DNA from: Nigrospora sphaerica
Taxonomy: Eukaryota > Ascomycota > Sordariomycetes > Amphisphaeriales > Apiosporaceae
Reading direction: 5' to 3'
Length of the DNA stretch: 64,000 nucleotides
Assembly: GCA_018287875.1 (NCBI GenBank)
Contig: JAGVVL010000018.1
Location: forward strand, 62,001-126,000
Position numbers and translations under genes: made by a program. This document shows, piece by piece, positions 56,608-64,000 of the stretch (its first letter is position 1; every line of letters begins with the position of its first letter). The notes under the pieces were generated by a model. It worked only from the letters and a program-made list of their open reading frames with translations. It had not been told where the DNA came from and did not search any database.

Positions 56608-56787
56608 TTATTATTCTTACACCTAGCGACCTATTTAGGCCATGAGGACCCCCTGCGTATCTTAGCCTAGGAAAACCGTTCCGGGCTGACGTCCGGCCGG
56701 GTGAAAAACCTAGGTTCCGCTGCGTCGTACCGCTTCTATCTACTTTTTGACCTGCCATACCGAGATCGGGCTCAGCGCGCCCGCTTC

Positions 56788-59700
56788 CTAGCTGATAAGT
56801 TGATTTGCTAGCTGGAACATGTCCAGCCTTCCGGAGCGGAGTAGCCATCTTGCGATGATTCCTGCTTTTCCTGGGGTGTCGAGCATCCTGTCCGTGTCTA
56901 TCGGTCCTCCTAGAGCTTGGACGAGATGCTCTCGTCTTTCTCTTTCCTGTGGGCAGAAAACGAGGATATGCCGGACGGTCTCCCTGCCCTGACCGCAGGC
57001 GCACTAGGGGCTGTCGAAGCCTAGGACCCTACGCTTAAAAAGGAAGTCTCGCAGCCTAATCTTGCCAGTCCTTGCTTGGACGAGGATGGAGCTCTCTGCC
57101 TTATGGAGTCCCTTATGGAGCTTAAGGACGTGCTTATCTGGCGGCATTTTAGTTGCTGCCGGTGTTCGTGTTGTTCGATTTTGCTGCGTTTGTTGCCATC
57201 TTTGAAGCCAGTCTCTCTCCTCAGCCTTATGTGCTGAGTCTCCAGCTAGCCATTCGTCTAGCCACCTCTTACGATCGGGAGCGTCGGGGCCTTTCGGTCT
57301 GCGCCGGCGAGTTGGTCTTGTTAGGATCCATCTAGCTGCGTTTTCGCATCTCGCTTGGATGAGTGATGCGATACGCGGCTGTTGGAGCCTCTCTTCCGAT
57401 GCCGCCACCCTTCTGTTGAGCCACGTGTCTAAGGGGGACACGTAAGCTTCCGTTTCTAGTACTGTGGTGGCCGTGGCTTTGAAAGCTCCTGTGACCTTTC
57501 GGAGGCACTCTATCTGGACGTCGTTGAGTGCCTTGGCTCGATTTTTCGAGATCTGGCGGTGCCACTCTGAAGCTCCATAGCCTATCGTAGACCGTACGAT
57601 AGCTATATAGACTTGGCGGGCTCGTTGGAGAGATGCGCCCCACGTCGAGCCGGCTATCCGGTTTAGAGCGTAGACCTGCGTCGCCATCTTCTTCGATATC
57701 GACTGGATATGGACGTCCCAGCGGAGACGTCTATCCACCTGGATGCCAAGGACGCGGCAGGAGTCTTCTGGTTCGATTTCGTGACCTTCTAAGGCTATCT
57801 TTGTATCCGGACCTTTCCGTCTTCGAGAGAAGTGGACTAGGTAATATTTCTGGACTGCAAAGGTCATGCCGTGGCTGACTGCCCATTCTTTGCAGACCCT
57901 ATGAGCAGCTTTTAGCCGCTCGCAGGTCTGCTCTGGGTTTAAGCCGAAGCCCACGAGGTTTGTGTCGTCTACGAAGGCTATAGTAGCTATCCCTGGTACA
58001 GCGCGGAGGGCCTTGTAGAGACCGGCTGTATAAAGGCAGAAGAGGATAGGCGATAGGGGTGAGCCCTGCGGGACGCCTGCTGGGACTGGGATCTCGTCCG
58101 ATTCCTAGCCATCGAAGAACAGCGTAGTGGACCGGTTAGATAAGAAGCTTCGGATCCAGCTAATAGTCCATATAGGGACCCTCAGCGCTCGCAGGTTAGC
58201 GAGGAGCCTTCCATGGTCGACGGAGTCGAAAGCGCCTGAGATATCCAGCGATAGAAGGGTTGCTGCACCTCCATGTTTCCAGGCTGTGCGGACTAAGTCC
58301 GTTAGCAACCGTAAGGCTGTTTCTGTGGAGCGGCCTTTCCGGTTGCCCATCTGTTCGTCCGGGAGCAGCCCGTTTTCTTCCGCAAAGCTGGCTAGCCGTT
58401 GCGCTAGCAGGCTCTCGATCACCTTCCCCATGGTGTTAAGTAGCGCGATAGGTCTCCATCCGCCGGCTTGGTGGTACTCGTTTGGCTGCTTTCCTGGTTT
58501 CCGGAGGATAACGGTCACTGCTTTGCGGAACGCTGTTGGATAGTATCCTATACGCCAGCATGCTTCCGTTAGGGAGGCTAAGGCCTGGAAGAGGGGCTTT
58601 CCTAAGCGCTTAAGGAATCCGTTCGGAAGCTGGTCTGGTCCGGGTGCTTTCCACTGGCCTGCCTTGCTTAAGACGTCTTGGACCTGCTCCGCTGTCACCT
58701 CGCCGTCGATGTCGAGAGGCGCTGCGAGCCGGTTTGTTGTACGGAAGCCGGTATGCATGGCCTTAGGGAGAGGGTAAAACCTCTCCCGGAAGGCCTCCGT
58801 TTTCTCCTTATGGGTCGTTGCTTCGCCTCGCGGTGTATGAAGCGTGGGGACGGCTGGAGGTAGCGGCGGTGCGGCTCCTTCGGTTCTGGCCTATCTCGCG
58901 ATGTTCTAGACGCTAGCTGGCTGGCTAGAGGCCTCGTGAAGCATGTTTCTCTAGGTCGCTGTCTTTGCAGTGCGGATCGTTTTCTTTTTCGTAAAGGATG
59001 CTTGCTAAAGAGCTCGCCAGGCTGTGTCTGTCCTGTCGGATAGCCATGTTCGCTGGGCTCGTCTCTCCTCCTCTATAGCTTCTTTTGTTTCGTGGTTCCA
59101 CCATGCCTTGCCTCTCCTCTTAAAGTGGCGGAGGGGGGCAACTAAGTCGGCTATCCGAGTTAGCTCCTTAGTTAACGTTTCGGTGTATCTATCGATTTCC
59201 CCCGGTGTCTCGAGTAGCCCTGGCTGCGGAAGGTGTGTCGCCTCGGCCTTCGCTTGGTTATAGTCAGCTGTTTTCCAGCTACGCCGTGGCTTATTCTGGG
59301 GGTCGTTTTGAGGTCCAGCCACGCGTATCACCTGCGGGAGGTGATCGGATCCAGCATATGGGGCATACCCGTCGTAGGCAGCTCGGAGATCGTCCGTGGC
59401 CCACGCTAGGTCGATCGTGGAGTCCATGCACCCTCTTCGAGTCCATGTCGGTGTTCCAGGGGGGGTGATGAGCTGGAGTCTCCAGGATTCTGCTAGCTGG
59501 AGCAGCTTATCGGCTGCCTTATGAGGTCGGACGTTGTATCCTCCCCAGACGGGGTGGTGGACGTTAAAGTCTCCTACGAGGACTGTTCGTCCTAGCTGGG
59601 GACCGGTAAGGAGGGCTTCGATAGCTGGCAGGTCTGATCTGCTAATCGATCCAGGAGGAGGCGAGTATACGCAGATGACTGTTATAGGACCATCTGGTAG

Positions 59701-59970
59701 CTGGATCGTGATGTTGCACCTATCTGATTGCGCCTTATAAGTCCACTGCGCTGGGGGGTGCTTCTTATTAATGTAGATGCAAGCTCTGCCTCCCTCGGCG
59801 GCATAGAGAAGGTAGTACGGAGAGGATCTCGGGCAGTAAGTGGTCGGCATGTGTGGGTTTCGCCAGGGCTCTTGGATAGCCAGGACGTCGTACTCTTCGG
59901 AGATGGCATCGACTGCCGGGATCTGTGCTTTCTTGCTTTTCTGCGTGTTCTAGTGTAGGATCCTTAGCGT
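56788..59970 (-). pseudogene. LINE copy C ORF2: endonuclease-reverse transcriptase with seven stops
   Basis: One continuous frame without indels. N-terminal endonuclease: TLRILH, stop, NTQKSKK; then EPWRNP; VLVGDFNVHHPVWGGYN; and YAGSDHLPQVIRV near the end. Reverse transcriptase: KAPGPDQLPNGFLKR, GWRPIALLNTMGK, SLDISGAFDSVDH, GVPQGSPLSPILF, and AFVDDTNLVGFG with the catalytic Asp pair. A thumb region and a C-terminal Cys/His cluster (CACGQGRETVRHILVFCP) follow. Stops sit at 59950, 59005, 58951, 58906, 58891, 58105 and 57004. By comparison with copy A and family sense they replace Trp (TGG) or Gln (CAG/CAA), each by a single G-to-A or C-to-T change. The stop at 58891 is also in copy A. The natural terminator is at 56788-56790. 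The frame overlaps the ORF1 stop. Confidence 0.88.
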
Positions 59971-59972
59971 TG

Positions 59973-61331
59973 TTATAGTCGAGCGTGGATGCTGTTTAGT
60001 GTTGACTCCGGTGTTTCGACGTCCATGTTGTCTGTCTCTTCGTGGGTTCTGCTGCGGGCTCTGCCAGTGCTTCTAGTGCGGCAGCTGGTTGCTCGACGCT
60101 TTCGCGGCTGTACTATCTGCCAGTCCTCGGCTGTTGGCTTAGGGGGTTCTTGCGAGGGCAGTGCGAATCCCTTCGGTCTCGTGACATAAGTAGCCTTGGC
60201 GATCTGGACCTGCTCCTGGCGGACTGGACACTCCTTAGACCACGCAGTGTGTGGTCCTCGGCATGCTGGACAGCAGTACCGGCTCTTATTCTCGGCTTCT
60301 GGGCATTCTTTATCGCCATGCTTTGTTGAAGAGCAGAGCCCGCACCTACGTGCGTGGCAGCAGACTCGGGCGATATGTCCATAGCGGTAGCAGTGGTAGC
60401 ACTGCTTAAGCTGGGCTCCTTCGGCGAAGGGCTCGCATGGATAGTAGCCATACTGCCAAATAAGGCCGTCTCGGCATAGCTGTTCCGCTTGTTGAACCGT
60501 GGGTACTGCAATATATAGGGCCGTGACCTTCCTAGACGAGGTCTTAGCGTTGCGAGGGAGCTTGGCCTCTAGGACGTCGATCGGGCCGCCGGGCTGGTTC
60601 CGGAGTTGGACTCCTAGCTGCCCTTGGTTCGTCTCTATGGCCTCCTTGTTGATGCCATGGGCCACCACCAGGATCTTTCTCTTCTGGATAGAGGCGTTCT
60701 CTCCGAAGGCCTCGGTAGTCCAGGCCCGGTCGGTTTCCAGCTGTCGCTTCTCTTCTGCTGTCTTGCAGGTAATAGCATAGTCTCCGCTGGGAAGCTTCCG
60801 TGCGGCTATTGCTGTTTCTTTACCTGTTGCTGCGTTAACTTTCCGCACGATCTCTTCGTAGGTGCGGCCTTCAGTTCCTGCGGCCTTAACCGTTACCTCC
60901 CGTTCGTGTCGAGGAGGCAGAGTCTTGGCTACCTGGGGGGCCCTAGGCGCTGTGGCGGCGGTAAGGGCAGTAGCGGCTGCAGCGTACGTCTTAGGAGCTT
61001 TAATTTCCTTATAGATAGCTTGCAGCGTGTTCTCGATAGCATTGATGCGTCTTTCGACGCTGGGCTGGTTGTCCGATTCCTTAGCCGCCGTCTCTAGGAC
61101 CGGAATGGCGGCTTGAACTGCTGCGGCTAAGGCCGCAATGTTGACTTCACCAGCTAGGAAGCGTTTAAAGTCGTTTATAGTGCTGCGTATATCCTCTGGA
61201 CTGCGTCCAGGTGTTGTAATGCTGTCTGGCGATGGTGTTTTTGAGTCCGGAGGTGACGGCTCGGGGGGTGGGGCGGGCCTATGGCGGCTCCCACCACCCG
61301 CGCTTTGCCTCGAGGGTGGTGAATCGACCAT
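59973..61331 (-). CDS. LINE copy C ORF1, gag-like nucleic-acid-binding protein, intact
   Basis: An open 452-residue frame starting MVDSPPSRQSAGGGSRHRPA. The N-terminal third is Pro/Ser-rich, then helical (DFKRFLAGEVNIAALAAAVQ). A central RNA-binding-like region (about 150-280) contains GRTYEEIVRKVNAAT and DYAITCKTAEEKRQLE. Three Cys/His knuckles follow: CYHCYRYGHIARVC, CGLCSSTKHGDKEC and CCPACRGPHTAWSKEC. The C-terminal tail is basic (RKRRATSCRTRSTGRARSRT). Such proteins coat the element RNA for target-primed integration. This is the only intact TE open frame in the window, so protein could still be made. ORF2 begins in another frame at its stop. Confidence 0.9.
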   Translation of the reverse strand: MVDSPPSRQSAGGGSRHRPAPPPEPSPPDSKTPSPDSITTPGRSPEDIRSTINDFKRFLAGEVNIAALAAAVQAAIPVLETAAKESDNQPSVERRINAIENTLQAIYKEIKAPKTYAAAATALTAATAPRAPQVAKTLPPRHEREVTVKAAGTEGRTYEEIVRKVNAATGKETAIAARKLPSGDYAITCKTAEEKRQLETDRAWTTEAFGENASIQKRKILVVAHGINKEAIETNQGQLGVQLRNQPGGPIDVLEAKLPRNAKTSSRKVTALYIAVPTVQQAEQLCRDGLIWQYGYYPCEPFAEGAQLKQCYHCYRYGHIARVCCHARRCGLCSSTKHGDKECPEAENKSRYCCPACRGPHTAWSKECPVRQEQVQIAKATYVTRPKGFALPSQEPPKPTAEDWQIVQPRKRRATSCRTRSTGRARSRTHEETDNMDVETPESTLNSIHARL

Positions 61332-61448
61332 TTCTAGGCTAAATGAAGCCCTAGGGACAGTTTCCGGGCTATCCGGTAGCTTATAGAGTCGTGGTTGTGA
61401 AGTTATCGCTATGTGGGGTCGGTTTCAAAAAAGGTTTTTTTCACGCTA

Positions 61449-61462
61449 ATATTGCACTATTA
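61449..61462 (-). repeat. 5' target-site duplication of LINE copy C
   Basis: ATATTGCACTATTA, identical to 56594-56607. Confidence 0.88.
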
Positions 61463-61763
61463 ATGCTCAACAGACCGCCACTATCCACGGCATCAGATCT
61501 CGCAAAATGATTAATGAAACCCAAGAACTAAAAAGAACCAAGTTCTCGCTACAGCCTTCCTTTAGTCGCCCTGAATAAAACGAGGCGTGTTTTCAAGACC
61601 CTTCATCCACTTTGGCCCACCGTGCCCCGGTGCGACCTGCGATTCGCACCTCGAGTTCGCCATCCTCGCGGGGCGACCTCCATCTGCTAACAAGTTTGGT
61701 ACCCCCATCCGGGATTATGCCTGTCCGTCCCTGTGTCGCGTGAGGAAATTTGAACTTTGGAGG
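61463..61763. other. Intergenic between LINE copy C and solo LTR 2
   Basis: About 300 bp with no recognisable feature. Confidence 0.45.
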
Positions 61764-62034
61764 CATACTGTCAGAGGGGGCCCTTGGAGTATAGGCAAGA
61801 AGGGGAACGTAGGTACTGTCGAAGCTGTGGCGAGGTAGTAGGTAGGGGTAGAGGTTGAATGGCATTAATCTCTGTCCTTCTATCCATCTACTGGGCCTGT
61901 TGCCCCTTATTTGTAGCCTGCCGCTACCTGTCCGTTGCCTCGCCAGTTTCCCTGTTGAGGGCCTTGCTCTGAGATCTTCCATTTATCCTTTGTCCTGGAT
62001 CCGAGTCCTTTCCAGTTGTGTCTCTGACACATAC
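61764..62034 (-). mobile_element. Solo LTR 2
   Basis: The 261-bp LTR at 61769-62029 on the minus strand has the same TGTCAGAG...CTCTGACA ends as solo LTR 1 and the same internal sequence, for example GGACAAAGGATAA and GAGATTAATGCCATT. Direct repeats CATAC flank it (61764-61768 and 62030-62034). Different flanks and target duplications from LTR 1 show an independent insertion. No internal retroelement DNA remains. Confidence 0.88.
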
Positions 62035-63113
62035 GGCCGGCCCTGGGAGACGACAAAAATTGCACCGAAAGACCGGCATCACGTTAATAAAAGCTCTTTA
62101 GACCTCAAGCCCGGCTGCTGCGGCGTCACAGAGAGTCGACTGTCGGATATCGGCAGATACAGGTGGGGATGAATGCATGCGAAGCCGGCATCTGCAGGCT
62201 GAACGGACCGACGGACCTGAACATAGGCATCAGCCACACGACGACCAAGGCACGTATGAGCACGGAGGAAGAGCGTGCGCAGCCATATACAGATCTTACA
62301 CTTCCTCGCATCCGACAGGTTCTTAGCGGAATTTTTGAATCAAGTAGCGGGCACAAGCACTAGAAGGAAACGGAATTGGGGGGAGCAAAAATGATAACAA
62401 AAACATACAACACCGAGGATTCCCAGGTCGTCACCGACCCTAGTACTAATTCGGCGCTTTCCAGCTTATCTATGGGAGAGCGGACTGGATCCCGAGTTTT
62501 CTGGAAGCTATGGTCGTATGTGATGGACCGTGGCGTTATCGTTAGATTCAACGGGTAATACCGCGGTTTCTGACCAAGCGGGTTGGTCACGTCTGACGGA
62601 GTTGATCACCGCTATAGCGGGCAAGATTGATTAACAAGGTGGAAGCCCTTATGAAAACAACTGACAACTGTTGTACGCGCCTTCACAGTTCTCCGACCAC
62701 AGATCCAGAATAGTGCGGCATTCATCTGGCTGTCTTCAAATCGGGGCCCGGCCGTCCTACCGCCTGAGTAGAGCAGCAACCTGGCGGCGACCCAGTAGCC
62801 AGGTAGCAGAGTCATGAATCCTTAAGCTCCCAGGTGGACCGTCAAACTTTAAGCCGGCGAGACAGGAGCATGGGAGCTGGCAGACGCATATTGGGGCAAA
62901 GAGGCCCCGCTGTTGACGTAGTGGGCGATGACCCACACGGCAGCGTCGACGGCTTTGTCTCGAATCGCGCCAACGCTAATTAAGCCACAATTCTACCAGA
63001 AGGTTTGACGAGACCGGGTATGATGATGTGAGGCGGCGTTGCCATCAGGGCCAAATTGGACGATGAGGGAAGGGCAGCCTTTCGAGCGCCTCGGGCCGCA
63101 ACGATGGGACCCT
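62035..63113. other. Intergenic, no gene supported
   Basis: Downstream flank of the receptor-like gene. Short frames of about 60-80 codons only; no repeats recognised. Confidence 0.5.
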
Positions 63114-64000
63114 TCAACAGTACTCGCCAGGGTCTCTTAGCCTCTTCTCCGCCATGAATTCCTGGTGCACCGTTTTCCCCTCTGGCCGCATCTCCGGTCC
63201 AGCGGTCAACTCCTCGCAGCTCGACGTCAGTTGCACTTGGGTCCGGTGGCCGGGCGGGACGCTCGTGCCGTGGACCGTGCTGAACAAGCTCCCGAACGTG
63301 GCCCATGGCGGAACGGGCCGCGGCAATCTCGGCGCCGGCGCCGGGTTGGCATTCGCCACGTCAGGCGAGCTCGGCGGCGCCCTGGCGCGGAGCGTCGTGT
63401 TCTTAGTCGTGCCCCAATCGACGTGGATGTGCGGGATGAAGTGCACAAGCCACTGCCGCAGGACCGGCAGGCTGCCGCAGACGATGATACAGAGCTGTTC
63501 CACAATGGACCAGATGCCCACGGACACATTGTCCCCTACCGCCCGTTAGCTTGGCGAGTCCAAAGGCCCCTTGCTACTTTGGATGTTCGGGCACTTACAA
63601 CTGGGGTCGTGGGTGGCGTTGAAGAGCAAGACGTAGCGCAGTCGGATGATGGTGGTGACGCTGGCGGCCGAGGCGAGGGCGAAGATGACGACGAGAGCGA
63701 GGCGCTTCCGCGCCGACACGTGAAGCCGGATGATCTCGGGCACGGGCAGGGCGATGAGCACAACGTCCCAGGCGATGGATAGGGCACCGCCGGCGTAGGC
63801 GATGGCGCTAACGTCGAGACAACGGCCCGTGATGTACTTGTCCCAGACGGCAGCGAGGGGCTGGCACTGGAAGAAAATGAGGAAGAAGATGGGAACGGTG
63901 TGGGCAGTTAGCGCCGCCATGCAGCCGTAGCAGGCGTGTCGCACCCAGCGCGTGACGCCAAAGACGCGCAGGTAGAGGAGCAGGATGGACAGCTTGGTGA
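63114..64000 (-). CDS. Rhodopsin/PTH11-like integral membrane protein, 3' part, cut by the window edge
   Basis: Visible exons in transcript order are >64000-63599 and 63535-63114. The intron (GTAAGT...CGGTAG) joins ATHDPS to WDNVSVGIWSIVEQL in frame through a split Trp codon. At the edge the frame reads TKLSILLLYLRVFGVTRWVR, the typical mid-protein helix of the fungal rhodopsin-domain/PTH11-like family. Further helices are LTAHTVPIFFLIFFQCQPLA, AGGALSIAWDVVLIALPVPE, RLALVVIFALASAASVTTII and SVGIWSIVEQLCIIVCGSLP, followed by a cytosolic Pro/Ala-rich tail to EKRLRDPGEYC. The paired cysteines in FFQCQPLAAVWD and GRCLDVS are family features. Members sit in the plasma membrane and some sense surface cues; ligand and role here are unknown. 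The N-terminus and any CFEM domain lie outside the window. Confidence 0.83.

Larger units (their letters stand above)
56608..61448 (-). mobile_element. Full-length LINE, copy C
   Basis: A 4.84-kb non-LTR retrotransposon on the minus strand. It has the 5' leader (AAACCGACCCCACATAGCG), ORF1 intact at 61331-59973, ORF2 at about 59970-56788 in one frame with seven stops, and a short TAA tail at 56608-56617. It is flanked by a perfect 14-bp target duplication. The 5' end coincides with that of copy A within a few bases, so it is not truncated. It is the least damaged of the three copies and probably the youngest insertion. Family placement in the I/Tad1 group rests on domain order and the TAA tail. 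Confidence 0.9.

Noticed and set aside
61593..61982. 129-codon minus-strand frame
   Set aside because: It lies across solo LTR 2 and its flank; no protein character.
55571..62029. One large composite element bounded by the two LTRs
   Set aside because: The LTRs are in opposite orientation and each has its own 5-bp duplication, so they are separate insertions, not the ends of one element.

Overview
This window looks like a gene-poor, transposon-rich stretch of a filamentous ascomycete genome (Pezizomycotina, probably a Sordariomycete). The evidence is intron-containing genes with short GT-AG introns (about 50-80 bp), typical fungal families (GH10 xylanase, Dal5/Liz1-type permease, Pho84/Git1-type transporter, PTH11/rhodopsin-like receptor), Fot1/pogo-size DNA transposons, and heavy C-to-T/G-to-A decay of repeats. 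In that decay CAA, CAG and TGG codons become stops, which resembles repeat-induced point mutation (RIP). No ribosomal RNA, tRNA or CRISPR structure was seen.

Layout. 1-704: end of a decayed retroelement gag-like ORF. 1.27-4.6 kb: a FAD-dependent hydroxylase and a convergent SsuD-like FMN monooxygenase. 5.8-13.4 kb: a Fot1-like DNA transposon with 42-bp inverted repeats, interrupted by a 5.7-kb LINE (copy A), which itself carries a small MITE-like insert and a 641-bp tandem duplication. 15.5-17.6 kb: a ten-exon allantoate/pantothenate-type permease. 19.3-28.1 kb: three secreted-protein genes on the minus strand (a 287-aa protein, a small cysteine-containing protein, a GH10 xylanase). 30.4-32.4 kb: a second, uninterrupted but decayed Fot1-like element. 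36.2-46.4 kb: a C2H2 zinc-finger protein, a 698-aa conserved fungal protein of unknown function, a phosphate/glycerophosphodiester-type transporter, and a small protein with one clear and one possible chromodomain. 47.7-48.5 kb: a 5'-truncated LINE (copy B). 51.9-54.1 kb: a broken Ulp1/C48-protease-like gene. 55.6-62.0 kb: a nearly complete LINE (copy C) lying between two oppositely oriented solo LTRs. 63.1 kb to the edge: the 3' part of a rhodopsin/PTH11-like membrane protein.

How it fits together. The genes do not form an obvious biosynthetic cluster. They are mostly nutrient acquisition (xylanase, two transporters, organosulfonate and aromatic oxidation), secreted proteins and surface sensing, interleaved with transposon islands. 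The strongest new information is the insertion history: six mobile elements have ends that can be placed by target-site duplications, including two nesting levels, and their relative ages can be read from the density of RIP-like stops. Exon coordinates were worked out by reading frame continuity, GT-AG sites and family conservation. They are predictions without transcript support.
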